The translations under genes were made by a program, and so were the position numbers. Shown here in pieces: positions 14,614-25,835 of a stretch of DNA of 64,000 nt. This DNA is from Loxodes magnus (lineage: Eukaryota; Ciliophora; Karyorelictea; Loxodida; Loxodidae), in assembly GCA_946699065.1 (NCBI GenBank), contig CAMPDV010000141.1, positions 248,001-312,000 of the forward strand, read 5' to 3'. The notes below the pieces were generated by a model, which was given only the letters and a program-made list of their open reading frames with translations, did not search any database and was not told the origin of the DNA. How positions within the stretch are numbered: the stretch's first letter is position 1; every line of letters begins with the position of its first letter.

Positions 14614-14925
14614 AATTAATTTCAACTAAAAAAGATTTTGGACCGGAAACTCCTTTCCGATTGCACGACCCGACGCTCTCTTTTTATGGAATAACGGGGA
14701 TAACCTGTTATGCTCCAGGCACAGCTGCTAGGGAGCTCCATTGCTATGAGCAGCCAGGCTTCAAGGCCCTACCAAGAGCGGATAATCTCAAAGACAATGT
14801 TCCCTTCAGAAAATGACTCTGACCAGGGACTTTCTCAGCGATAGGAAAGGAACTTGCTCCTAGCCATAAAACCAGAAAGTGTTGTCACGAAGGTCATTCT
14901 CAGCTCCCACCATCTTTTCAATTAT
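14614..14925 (-). mobile_element. GC-rich SINE-like insertion with 16-bp target duplication
   Basis: This island of about 312 bp is much richer in G and C than its surroundings and is flanked by the same 16-bp sequence, AAATGGAAATTTCTTT, at 14598-14613 and 14926-14941. It has no convincing ORF. In minus orientation it starts ATAATTGAAA, the same ten bases that begin the element at 25369, and ends ...AATTAATT. An inner stretch (GAAGGGAAC followed by TGTCT and GA-rich sequence) is shared with 26640-26825. Long target duplications suggest LINE-type retrotransposition of a small non-autonomous RNA. Its parent RNA is not recognised. Confidence 0.6.
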
Positions 14926-14941
14926 AAATGGAAATTTCTTT

Positions 14942-15760
14942 CTTAAAACAAAAGTTCAAAAAACTGAAATTAAGTAAGCAGCAAATATCATAATCGATTA
15001 ATTAGAAATAATATTTAACCAACTCGCAAAGGAATCAGAAAGCATATTCCTCTAAAAGATATCGATGAATGATCTGATGGATGTGGAAAACAACCTACGA
15101 TATATTATTTTCTCTATCGGAAAATAATTAGATGCTGATATTTAAAGAGGCCAGGACATAAAGTGTGAAATTGTTTCCAACTTAGAATAAAAGTAAAAAG
15201 AATCATAGAAAAATGGGAAATATCTTCTGACTTTATTGCAATTAAAAGGCAAAATATGCAGGAAAAAATACTAGAGCTAAACAAAGAAAATCCATATATC
15301 TAATATGCAGTTAATAAATTCATTAAGAAAGGAATAGGAATCAACCTATCGGAAACTATTAGAAAGAGCAAACTAAAAATTATAAGAATATGAATGACAT
15401 GATCCAAGCAAATTTGAAGTTAACGCTATATTCAACTTTAAACTTTAAATTCATGATGAACCAAATATAGGTGGAATTACATTAATTAATTATTATTACA
15501 AATTGCTTAGCAAGTCTGATAAACATACGATTTAACAAAAAAGCGGCAGCATTTTAGATTACATGATGAGCTTTAGCTTTTAAATCCACTTTTAGCATAT
15601 AGAGCACGCATAATCACTTAGCAAATCCTTTTACTGTTTAATCTGAGCTTAAATTACTACATCAATATTGTTTTTTTCTTTTACAGCTGTAACCTCTCTC
15701 CTCAATCCATAAAAACTATCTTTCGAAACTTAAAAAGCAAACATTCGTCTCTTTTTTTGA
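14942..15760 (+). CDS. Putative coiled-coil protein, multi-exon
   Basis: From 14954 the frame gives a regular, charged, helical sequence (VQKTEIKQAANIIIDQLE, then FNQLAKESESIF and NNLRYIIFSIGKQLD). The best frame then changes: EKWEISSDFIAIKRQNMQ and EKILELNKENPYIQYA in the next block, EYEWHDPSKFEVNAIFNF and NIGGITLINYYYKLL in the last. The first shift could be a 23-nt intron (GTG...TAG near 15166-15188). The last frame ends at TGA 15758-15760. The start is not identified; the right target duplication of the element at 14614 lies at its 5' side, so the insertion may have landed in or just before the gene. No family recognised. Confidence 0.4.
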
Positions 15761-16159
15761 ATCTTTTTCCTTCACTTATAACAATTCCTGAATCTTCAAA
15801 GCCAAGTTCTATGATTATAAGTTTAGTTTAAAAAAAGCTGAATTTTAATGGCCTTTTAAAATAGTAAATCAGGTGGATTTATAGGATCATAACTCACTTA
15901 AAAACAAATCCATTTACCTAGATTTTGAAGTTTAAATATCTGTCTATAATTCTATTTATCTATTCTTATTTATAAAAAAACGTTCATATTTTAGCTTTTT
16001 AATTAACTTTCTCTTTATTTCAAAATTATATAAAAATATTAAATTAGTTATACTCAATAATCAGCATAACTTTACAAATCAATTTCTCTTTTTTATATCA
16101 AACTAATATTTATTATATCTACTTTTGCAGCTATTTTTGTAAATTATCATTTAAGGTTA
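15761..16159. other. Spacer
   Basis: AT-rich sequence with pyrimidine-rich runs; no gene or repeat recognised. Confidence 0.4.
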
Positions 16160-16164
16160 ATTTA

Positions 16165-16215
16165 AAAAAACTTGGGTTATAGAGCGCGTAGCACCTCAGA
16201 AGTGTGCAGCTCTTT
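16165..16215 (+). repeat. Hairpin head of the TTATAGAGC repeat family (solo or truncated)
   Basis: The sequence TTATAGAGCGCGTAGCAC, then a short loop and GTGTGCAGCTCTTTAA, can fold back on itself (AGAGC...GCTCT). The same head occurs at 17095 (minus strand), 17484, 24092, 40522 and 47558. Here the usual body is missing; a pyrimidine-rich stretch (16216-16400) follows. Confidence 0.6.
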
Positions 16216-16636
16216 AATATTAATTTGTCTCAGATTCCCACACCCTATCTCTTCAAACACGCCTTTTGGAATTAGGAACTCTTCTTCAATCTCATCCATT
16301 TCTTCTTCTTCTATTTTGTTCTCTCATATTAATTATCTATCTTCCACCCACCCCCTTTTAAATAAATTTTAGCCTTGCTTTCTTTTGCCACATTTAGTTC
16401 CTCTCCTCACATTAAATTTACGATTTTACTATCATCACTTCTTGTGCTATTTATTCTATACTTATTATTAAAATATCAACTAAGAAAATTTTAAGCTTCT
16501 GAAAGGGGGAAATATTTTAAACTCCTTGTAGTAGTATTTTCGGAATTAATAAAGCAGAGCAATCTATAATATATGAGTTAGTATAAATATTAGTTTAGCT
16601 TATTTAAATTTCTAAAGCTAAGCTAATAGATTATTA

Positions 16637-17112
16637 TATATTTTTTAAAACCGCCATAGTTGTTCGAAGGTGAACAACAAGGGACATCTTCATCAGAGGT
16701 TGGGGAAGTTAAGTACCCATAATCGACTTTATGTCTTCCTCTGCTTTGGTTTGGCCTCGAGATATCTGTTAATTTGACCTTCGGCACTGGTTTATTTCAG
16801 TTTGTAATTCTGGAAATAAAAGGAAATTATTTTTGCGAGCTTCATCAGAGGTGGGGAATTTAAGTACCCATAATTGACACATGTCGTCCTCTGCTTTGGT
16901 GATGCAATGAGACACAATCCTGCCATGTCCTTGAACCTCCAACAAGTATTAAAGATTACGAGTATTCTGAATAATTATACCAGTATTGAACAAGGTTTAT
17001 CAGTATCTGATAATTTTATCAGTAATAAACATTCTTGTCAGTATGAAACATTTTTTAAAGAACCGCGCACCAACGAGAGTGCTACGCGCTCTATAATCAA
17101 ATTTATTTATTT
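16637..17112 (-). mobile_element. Hairpin-headed element, copy A
   Basis: About 475 bp. In element orientation (minus strand) it starts with an AT tail and the TTATAGAGC hairpin head, continues through a body with two direct copies of a ~55-bp module (CAAAGCAGAGGA...ATGGGTACTTAA...CCACCTCTGATGAAG), and ends TATGGCGGTTTTAAAAAATA. Each module can pair CAGAGG with CCTCTG. The A-rich end resembles a retroposed RNA tail. Short ORFs inside it are antisense shadows found identically in copy B. The family is not recognised. Confidence 0.65.
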
Positions 17113-17463
17113 AATTTACTCTTAGCATACTATATTCAATTAGGTTACTATATGATGCTGCAAAAATAAATAAAAGGAAAATTGAAAATAAGAAGAGAGA
17201 GGAAAATGCGAGAACACTTTTTAGAACTAATAAAGAAGAAATAAAAGAACAGGAGTAGGAAGAATTAACTAGAGGTTGATTATAAACTTATATAAACTCT
17301 ATACTTAACATAATTAGCATGAAGTATAACTATAAGTAGGGTAATTATGTCCAATACTCAAAGCATTGAAACTTTTTTATTTTATTAATACTATTAGGCT
17401 ACTATTATTCTTATAGATTATTGATAGTATTAAACATTTCTTCACATCATAGTTTATAAATAG
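17113..17463. other. Spacer between inverted element copies
   Basis: About 350 bp of AT-rich sequence with no gene seen. It would form the loop if the two flanking copies paired in RNA. Confidence 0.5.
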
Positions 17464-17937
17464 AATAAATAAATTTGATTATAGAGCGCATAGCACTCTC
17501 GTTGGTGCGCGGCTCTTTAAAAAATGTTTCATACTGACAAGAATGTTTGTTGCTGATAAAATTATCAGATACTGATAAACCTTGTTCAATACTGGTATAA
17601 TTATTCAGAATACTCGTATTCTTTAATACTTGTTGGAGGTTCAAGGACATGGTAGGATTGTGTCTTATTGCATCACCAAAGCAGAGGACGACATGTGTCA
17701 ATTATGGGTACTTAAATTCCCCACCTCTGATGAAGCTCGCAAAAATAATTTCCTTTTATTTCCAGAATTACAAACTGAAATAAACCAGTGCCGAAGGTCA
17801 AATTAACAGATATCTCGAGGCCAAACCAAAGCAGAGGAAGACATAAAGTCGATTATGGGTACTTAACTTCCCCAACCTCTGATGAAGATGTCCCTTGTTG
17901 TTCACCTTCGAACAACTATGGCGGTTTTAAAAAATAT
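17464..17937 (+). mobile_element. Hairpin-headed element, copy B
   Basis: Near-identical reverse complement of copy A, with only a handful of base differences over about 470 bp. It has the same parts: hairpin head at 17480-17520, two CAGAGG/CCTCTG modules and an A-rich end after GGCGG. Copy C at 47550-48008 has the same orientation and is slightly more diverged. Confidence 0.7.
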
Positions 17938-20029
17938 AATAAACCATCAATTATTTGGTATTATACATTGCATAAGATAAACATATGAGATGACAACATA
18001 GTTCTAAAAATAAAGCGTTTTGGTAATTATATGGATTATAAAATCAAGTAGTTAAGAGTAAGCATTAATGTTCTATTATATAGAGAGAATAAAGTAGAGC
18101 TTGTTTAAATCTTCAATCCAATCCATTATTCACATATCTCAAGTCCTCCACTTATTTTAAATCTAAATGATGAATAGATTATAGTCTCCTTGTCCCCTTT
18201 ACTAACTCATATTTCGATTATTCTTGGCTACTTCCATTAGCTATTAACATAGTATACCTATATTCTCTGCCTTCTTTAAAAAATGAAGTTGCTGTAAGAG
18301 TGAAAAAATTCAGCAAAAGCAGTCGTAATAATACATACAAATACCAAATAGAATGGATAGTTTCATTTGAGTAGAGAAAGTTGCGAAGACTAAATTCCAA
18401 TTAGATAATAACAAGATCAAGTAGGAGAAAAAAGCACTGAAAGATAAAAAATGTCCATTACGTTTTTTATAATAGTAATTAATAAGTGCCCAAGATATAA
18501 CTATACCTCAGACCAGCAACCTTTTCGGAGATATTTTTAAGAATGCCTTTAAAGAAATGCAGTCATGTCGACAGTAAAAAGATATTTTGATTAAATAGAA
18601 ATTAATCAAAATATTTTCCCTTTAATAGCATACACTAAATAAAATAGATATCATATACAAGAAATTATTTCAATCTATAAACTAAGGATTATGCCTATAA
18701 TACTTAATACAAGCTGAATCAGTGATATGGCAAAATTTACTTCAATAAACTTTGTCTATGTTGATAGGAATTTGATATATAGAGCACATTTTCAAAATTA
18801 ATCTTTAAAGACATTTTTAAGACTTTTAATAAGCATAAAATAATTACTGGGAAAGATCGTAGAAGACTAATTAAGTATGCATAAAGTTTTTTATAATCAA
18901 TAGTTAAAAAAATAATATGATTAAAGTAGGTAAGTACAAAAACATATTCCGTAATAATTATTTTGAAGAAATGTAAAAATTTTAGTGACTATAGTAAAGA
19001 AAAAATAGATCCTATTGAAAGAAACCCAAAACAGATTTAATGAATTAATCAAGTCCTTATCAAGATGAGAGTGAAAAAGTACCAAGATTGAAAACTTAGA
19101 AACTTTTAAATTTAGCATAGTTTGCATGGTTACATAGCAAAAATTATGCAATTAAGTCTCAATGTTTCAAATATTGAAACTCCTATAGTTTATTATTATT
19201 ATTGTCAGTAACTTAGTACTTTAAGTTCTTGTTTTTTGTGATATCTGCATATGGAAAATCTTAGGTAGAAAATATATTTTTCTATAGGTTAATTTTCTAA
19301 AAAAAGAAATCTTTTAATACAAGCGTTGATTTTTCAACCAGTTTGAAGCTTATTAAGAAAATAAGATACTTGATTAAGAACTTCTTTCAAATTAAACTAA
19401 TTCGTCTCCATAAAGAATTAACTTAAGTGTTTTTCAAGTTACTTATTTGGTAATTTAAATACTTTTAAAAAACAGACCAAATTAGAATATTTTAGGAATA
19501 AAAGGAAAATATTTCATTTTTATTTTCAAAAAAAATGTCTATCATGAGACTCCAACGTGAGAAGTTATAAAATGAGCTCAGAATTTTTTATAGATAGAAA
19601 AAATCAAATAGCACTCATTTTTCTTAAAGTTTCATTTTAATACTTAATAAAGTGAGATAAAATTTTCAATATTTTGCAAAAGATAAGCTAAAGTAAAAAG
19701 CCAGTTTATTGTTAAATTTAAGGTAATAAGTCGTTCTAGCAGTATTTTTAAGTTTTAAATTTTATTGTTTTAGTAATTTTTATGATATTTATTATATTCC
19801 ATTTTCTTTTTCTTTTATTTAATTTTGCTATTTATTGCTTAGTTTTCCTTTTGTCTAAAAATTTATCTTTTAATTGTTTTCTGTTTTTTTTATTATTTTT
19901 ATAGTTATGTAAATTAGTTAAATAAAATAATCATTATTTTTATATGTTTTAATTAAGGATTATTATTAGAAAATATTAATAATAATAGGATAAATTAAGT
20001 TTTAGAAATTTTCGAGGATTTTCACCTCT
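17938..20029. other. Intergenic AT-rich DNA
   Basis: No domain, tRNA or repeat recognised. Short frames at 18218-18400 and 18921-19151 have no support. Confidence 0.4.
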
Positions 20030-20890
20030 TCATGCTGGACACCAGATTGCTCCGGTGTTAAAAATAAAGCTTTAAAAGTTTCTCTTCTTCTTCTCCCATT
20101 GCCCATGTTATTTCCAATTCTATTTTTCATTTCTAATCAGATTTTCTCTTTTAGATAAAACCTAGTTCATTTAAGTATAACTTTTCTCTGACTTGTCTCT
20201 ACTGGATTTTTTTTCTTCCTCTGCTGTGCTTTTATTCTTTTTTATTTATTTCAATACTACGTATTGTAATTTTGGAATTACTTCCAGCGTCTTCACAAGT
20301 GTTTTGTCGAATTACAGTAGTAGCAATACTTCACTACTTTTTGTGATTTAACTCTAGTCTTCATGTTGGTCTCTTCATTGGACCTCCCCTTTGTTCGTCT
20401 TGCCCCTTTTTAATTTTTCCAGTCTGTCACTCAAATCAGATTTTTTCTGAAACCAATTTCAGGATTATTTATTCTGGTCTTAGGGTATGTTTCAGAAAGC
20501 GCTTAGTTCTCTTTCTTAGCACATAAGTCTGGATTCTATTCCTTCCACTAGGCTGAGTTGTTCCATAAGCTTATCATTATACTTCCTCAATTTCCTAACA
20601 TCTTCCTAGAGGTTCAGTACCACTTTGATGAGTTACTCTATACTCATCAGGCATAAGAATTAAATTCTGACACCTCCTGATGATTAGCAGACTTCATCTA
20701 CTTCCTACCCTTTTCCCCCGATATAGTACTTATTGCATGAGTCGCTTTCTAGGATTTCTTCTTTTCGTCATATCCCTCTTGAATTCCAGGTTGTTAAGAT
20801 TAAGAAAAAGACCACTTGCCAAAATTAGATTCAGGTTTCCTCTCCAACTTTTTGTAGGTGATGTAGAAACCTCTTTTAGAATCCTTCCAT
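20030..20890 (-). CDS. Coiled-coil family protein, copy 1
   Basis: ATG at 20890 and TGA at 20032-20030 give 286 codons in one frame with TAR = Gln and TGA = Trp. The core, MSIEQLIKVVLNLQEDV then RKLRKYNDKLMEQLS, RLMCQERELSAFWNI and later VLLLLQFDKTLVKTLEV, aligns with genes at 27344-28580 and 55654-56479. Conservation across three loci, in the same relative order, supports this frame. The N-terminal 80 residues are not shared, so the true start or an intron may be missed. Predicted to be helical and charged; no known family recognised. Diverges leftward while the RING/ubiquitin-like gene at 21307 runs rightward, so the two could share the ~415-bp spacer as a promoter region. Confidence 0.55.
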
Positions 20891-21306
20891 TTTTTAGTTT
20901 TTTATAATTAAAATATTATCATTATTTTAATTATATCTTATAATCAAAACTATCCATATATTTAAAAAATCATTTATACCACTATTTTTATTTATTATTA
21001 ATCTTTTCTAATAGCTTTCCTTTATTTTTTGAAAGCAAATCGTTTTTTGATTTTCTTGGTTTGCTTTTTTTGATTCTATTTTTCAATTAAATTTATAGTT
21101 TAAGACTTAATAGTTCTTTTAGTAAAATTATCTTGAAAGTAAAATTTAATTTACTCGTTAACTCAAAGCGATATCCATTATTAAAAATGGTATTAAGTTT
21201 TTACGTCTTTTCTGTTTTTATTTTTTTGAATTTCCTTAATTTTTTAAACTTATTCTTTAGTGATTTTTTTTAAAAAGTGAGTCCTTTTATAAAAATAATA
21301 ATTGTA
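20891..21306. other. Divergent intergenic spacer
   Basis: 416 bp of AT-rich sequence between two divergently transcribed genes. It presumably holds both promoters; no motif is distinct. Confidence 0.4.
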
Positions 21307-22608
21307 ATGGAAATTTCCTAGATTGCTAAATGTTAATCTTGCTATGGTATTTTCGAACGCTAGATTAAAGTCCCAATGTTGCTACCTTGTAAGCATAACA
21401 TTTGCTATACCTGTGTTAATGAATAGTTCTAGAAAGATTTGAGTATAAGATGCTTCCTCTAAAACTGTCAATAGGTATTTAATATACATCCTTTAAAGCT
21501 GCAACCAAATAGTTAGCTACTCAAACTTATAGAGCAAAAGAGTGTTTTAGAAAGAATAAAAATGTGGAAAAATCAATCAGAAAGGTTAAATTAAGCCTAG
21601 GCTCAATTGGCTAAGGTCTATAGCAATTTCATCTTGTAGTTGATCAAGCACATCAGTTCCTATATTTTTAAGGATAATATCAGCTTATAGAAATAGTTGA
21701 GCTAGTTGGCAAATAATGTCCAAAAACAGTTAAGCTTTCTCAAAATGCAAAAGTAATTGATGGCTAAAAAAGAAGACAGCTATCAGTAGTACATCTAGTA
21801 AGATTAATTATTTCCATAGTTTGAACAATAAGTATAGAAATTGATCACTGATTCCTAGAGAATAATATAGTAGAACAATTAGGTATCAGACAAAGTCTAT
21901 GAGGAGTTAGACAGCTACAAGTTCAATCATGAAAAAGTGGTTTATGAAAATAACTAACTGAAGAATTAGTTGTAGTAATTGAATCTTTGGGTTCAAAATT
22001 AGTAATAGCAAGTAGCTCAACTATAAGGTTTGTTAAAGTAACAGTAATAATAAAAGCCTCAAGTAATACAACCTTAACAAACTTAATAGCCTCAAAATAT
22101 TTGCTAATAAACGAATCCTTAGGATATTTAGATAATAAACTAATAGTAATAAATTAAGCCGAAAGAAGTACGACCTTAGCAATCTTAAAGTACAACCCAA
22201 TAAATGAAAACTCAGGACATCTAGATAATTATTGCATCGCCAAATAGAAAATCAGTATCAGTATAAGTCAAATAGAAGACTACCATCAAATTTATAAAGG
22301 AATAAATCTAATTAAAAGCTAACCTATTTTCTGATTGTTTGAATCTAGTGAAGAATAATTTTATCTTGGAAGATAGTTAAACTATAGAGAGCTATAAGAT
22401 AGTGAATGGTGATCAGTTACAAATGATATTAAGTAAGTTAAAATTTAATTATCTAATAATATAGACTGTAAATAATTATAATGCTAATAAAGAGAAAGGT
22501 GAGTTTGAGATTTACTATGATTTATTAAAAGAATGTAAGCTTAATCTTAAGAATTTCTATTATAGGGAGTAATGCTAATGTTTAATATTATTAAAACATA
22601 GATAGTGA
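21307..22608 (+). CDS. RING / coiled-coil / Gln-rich / ubiquitin-like protein
   Basis: Single exon, 433 residues. A RING-type finger occupies residues 9-54: C9-x2-C12, C28-x-H30, C33-x2-C36 and C49-x4-C54, with the typical LPCKHNICYTC core; the last pair is spaced four rather than two. A long coiled coil follows (about 57-200), then a Gln-rich stretch whose Gln codons are largely TAA and TAG. A ubiquitin-like fold lies at about 304-378 (DIQIIIASPNRKSVSVQV, TTIKFIKEQI, LEDSQTIESYKIVNGDQL), matching the ubiquitin pattern of a beta hairpin, helix and LxDxxTLxxYxI strand. A RING and a ubiquitin-like domain together suggest an E3 ligase or ubiquitin-pathway scaffold. The stop is TGA at 22606-22608. 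The start is the first ATG before the finger. No in-frame TGA occurs earlier. Confidence 0.8.
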
Positions 22609-22632
22609 GTGAATATTCATCTTTTTAATTAT

Positions 22633-23556
22633 TTAGATTGTAAGTTTTTTTAAGGTGAAAATGAAGTTGGTAAGTTGAAGTTTAAAACGTAAATGAAGAA
22701 TGTAAGTCAATATAAGGTGAAATGAAGAATGTAAGTTGCAGTTTAGAGTGAAAATGAAGAAAGTAAGTTGCAATTTAAGGTGAAAATGAAGTTGGTAAGT
22801 TGCCGTTTAAGGTGAAAATGAAGAAAGTAAGTTGCAGTTTAAAGTGAAAATGAAGCTGGTAAGTTGCCGTTTAAAGTGAAAATTAAGAATGTAAGTTGCA
22901 GTTTAAAGTGAAAATTAAGAAAGTAAGTTTCAGCTTAAGATGAAAATGAAGAATGTAAGTTTTATTTTATGGCTAAAATGAAGATTGTAAGTCAGTTTAA
23001 GATGAAAATGAAGTTGGTAAGTTTCAACTTAAATGAAAATGAAGAATGTAAATTTCAGTTTAAGGTGAAAATGAAGATTGTAAATTTCAGTTTAAAGTGA
23101 AAATTAAGCGGGTAAGTTGCAATTTAAAGTGAAAATGAAGATTGTAAGTTTCAGTTTAAAGTGAAAATAAAGGGAGTAATTTTCAGTTTAAGATGAAAAT
23201 GAAGAATGTAAACTTTAGTTTAAAGTAAAAATGAAGAATGTAAGTTACAGTTTAAGGGGAAAATTCAGATTGTAAGTTTCATTTTAAGGTGAAAATGAAG
23301 AATGTAAGCTGCAGTTTAAGGTAAAAATGAAGAATGTAAGTTAAAGTTTAAAGTGAAAATGAAGATTGTAAGTTTCATTTTAAGGTATAAATAAAGATTG
23401 TAAGTTTCAGTTTATGGTATAAATGAAGAATGTAAGTTTCACTTTAAGATGAAAATGAAGAATGTAAGATGCAGTTTAAGGTAAAAATGAAGAGTGTAAG
23501 TTGTTTTTTAAGATGAAAACGAAGATTGTAAACATCAATTTAAAGTTATATTTAGA
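22633..23556 (+). repeat. Minisatellite, ~32-bp period, ~28 copies
   Basis: A diverged tandem unit close to GTGAAAATGAAGAATGTAAG plus TTGCAGTTTAAG repeats through the segment. The period is not a multiple of three and lengths vary, so it is unlikely to code. It begins just after the stop of the ubiquitin-like gene and may enter its 3' flank. Confidence 0.85.
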
Positions 23557-24087
23557 ACGTAATAGACTATTCTATTTTAGTATGTAATGAATCTTTATAG
23601 AATAATTATTTTTAGATCGTAACAAGTTTTTATCACTATCACATTAGGTGGTAATATTTGCTAATTGCTATTAAAGAATGTATGAGTATTTGAAAATATT
23701 TAAGGGGGTAGTTGCAATTTATATAAATCAGGACGTAAGGATTAATTCTATTGTTCTAGTGATCACTCGAGTGTGAGGAATGACTTTAAGACTTCGTTAA
23801 AACTCTACTTAATTTAAAAACGAAAAAATAATATTATAGTATATTTAAATTTATGATGAAAGATTAAAAGGAAGGATAAGCATTCATAATTTTAAGTATC
23901 AAAGTATATTATACAATTATAAACATATTTGATGCGTTTTACTTTTTAAGTAATTTATAAATGTTTGTTCAGTTCGATAGTATAACGTATGTATCATGTT
24001 TTGTAATCAATAAAGTTTAGAACTGAAAGTGAATAAATATTTGTCATCTATGGTTTAATAAGCTAGTAAAGAGTTGATAAAAAAACT
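23557..24087. other. Intergenic AT-rich DNA
   Basis: No feature recognised. Confidence 0.4.
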
Positions 24088-24400
24088 TGTATTATAGAGC
24101 ACGTAGTATCTCAATGGTGTGCAGCTTTTTATTTAAATGCTCAATACTGATAAATAAATACATCTTGAAAATGGAGTCATGGTAGGTTGCATCTCTTGAA
24201 ACTACCAAGGCAGTATTCACATGTCATCCCAAGTCCTATTTCAGGTTGCCACAGTCGAAGATCATTCCATTCCAAGGTTCCGAGGATAAGCCAAATTAAT
24301 GGAAGACATAGTCTATCATGGGTACTTTATTTCCCCAACCTCTGATGAAACTATCCTTTTCTTCATCCTTCCATTATGGCTTTAGTTCCTTCAGATGTTC
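24088..24400 (+). mobile_element. Diverged hairpin-headed element, copy E
   Basis: The head TTATAGAGCACGTAGTATC...GTGTGCAGCTTTT at 24092 and the tail ATGGGTACTTTATTTCCCC then AACCTCTGATGAAAC match copies A-C, but the body is only patchily similar. It appears older than A and B. Confidence 0.55.
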
Positions 24401-25354
24401 CACTCACTAAAGCAAGTTAAAGTTCGGGAACTTCCATCATAAAATCTATATATAATGAAAAATATCTTGATTAATTGCAGGGATTAATTAAAATCAGGGA
24501 AATATAAGCGACAGGAAATGAGTTTGCTCATTATCAATACATTCAGAAAGTTTGAGATGATAATTAACTTTAGATTCACACTATCTTTTAATTAACCAAA
24601 GCAAAGTATATTATAATATACTATGAGTGAGGAATAAAAAGGAGGCTTAAGAGTATAAAGAGGGATATGTTATCAAAAAAGGTGTAAAGTTTGTTTTTAA
24701 TTTGGAAAGCAGAATTAGTGTCAAGGTAAAAAAAGCTTTGAAAAGAAAAAATTAGAGAAGTGGATAAAAAATTTGTTCTGAAAAATGAAATTAAAAAAGT
24801 TATAGAAATAAAAATGTTTTTCCTACAGTTAAAAAGAGAAATAATTTAAAAATTGGTTTTTTTAATTTCAAAAAGCGAAAAATAAAAAAATTTAGTTGGA
24901 TTCAGATTAAAGAAAAAAAAATTCAAAAAACATATTTTTTATTTTTGTTCAGCATTTTACGCTATAGAAGATTTTTTGGAAATCATAAAAATTTTGAATC
25001 AAGTTATTAAGTCTAAAATAACTCTTATAAAGTAAATCATTTGAAGTAAAAAAATATTTTGGATGAGATAAAATAGAAAAGCTTAGAGTATTAAAAAATA
25101 TTTTCATAATTAAGTTTTTTTTCTCAGATATTTTTACTTTATGAATTTTAAGGACGACCAAGGAAAACTTTTAAAAGTAGATAAATATTAAAAAGAGTAA
25201 ATAACTTATGATATATTTTAATAATGTTATAAAAATTTCATTCAAAGTAAACTTTTCTATTATATCTCTCTAAGTTTTAATAAGAATAATTATTTAAAAG
25301 ATTGATACTATACAATTTTTAATTTGTTTTTAAATAACAATTATTAATTTTGTT
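24401..25354. other. Intergenic AT-rich DNA
   Basis: Poly-purine and poly-A/T tracts; no gene recognised. Confidence 0.4.
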
Positions 25355-25368
25355 ATATCTGCTAATTA

Positions 25369-25821
25369 ATAATTGAAATTAAAGAGGGTGGAAATGGAAC
25401 CTGAGATGCACAAGGGACTTGCGATGAAGATGCAATCCCCCCTGCTGAGAAATAAGCCACAGAAAGGCTTAAATACCTTCCCTCAACAACTTGTGTACTC
25501 TGTGATGCATTCATCCTTGGACTTCCCAACTAAGGGACTCAATTACACCTCCTACTAACTTTGACCGAGGTGCCGCCTTGGAGTGATCTCTCCACCTCTT
25601 AGGAGCTACCTAGGCAGATCGGCGGTTTCTGCCAGTTGAAGACGGACTGGATGGCGATATTCGCCTATAAAGCCGAGAAATGGGTCCAGGCGAGACGATA
25701 GGAAAGCCCAAAAAGACATAAACAAGAAGAAAAGATTAGTGATGATGTGCACTTAACACACATCAGGTAGGGATCTATTAAGATAACAGTCCCTTCCTTA
25801 ACACTTAATTTAATTAATTGA
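25369..25821 (+). mobile_element. GC-rich element with 14-bp target duplication
   Basis: A 453-bp island of high G+C flanked by ATATCTGCTAATTA at 25355-25368 and 25822-25835. It starts ATAATTGAAA like the element at 14614-14925 and ends ...TTAATTAATTGA. It contains obvious hairpins such as GGCGATATTCGCC and GATGTG...CACATC, and short inverted sequences AAGGGACT (near 25408) and AGTCCCTT (near 25790). A 61-codon ORF at 25373 has no support. It looks like a structured, probably Pol III-type or LINE-mobilised RNA element. I could not match it to SRP RNA, RNase P, 5S or a spliceosomal RNA. Confidence 0.65.
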
Positions 25822-25835
25822 ATATCTGCTAATTA

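Larger units (their letters stand above)
16637..17937. repeat. Large inverted repeat, two ~475-bp arms
   Basis: Copies A and B face each other across ~350 bp. A read-through transcript would form a long duplex, a possible source of small RNAs; this is inference. Confidence 0.75.

Noticed and set aside
16874-17701. Two similar ORFs of 83 and 84 codons
   Set aside because: They lie in the inverted copies of a mobile element, on the strand opposite to the element; their similarity follows from the repeat.
16650-17930. tRNA or C/D-box snoRNA in the hairpin-headed elements
   Set aside because: GTTCGAAGG and CTGATGA resemble a B box and a C box, but no cloverleaf or paired C/D arrangement could be built.
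25369-25821. SRP RNA, RNase P RNA, telomerase RNA or a self-splicing intron
   Set aside because: I could not find the hallmark motifs of these RNAs; flanking direct repeats favour an inserted element.
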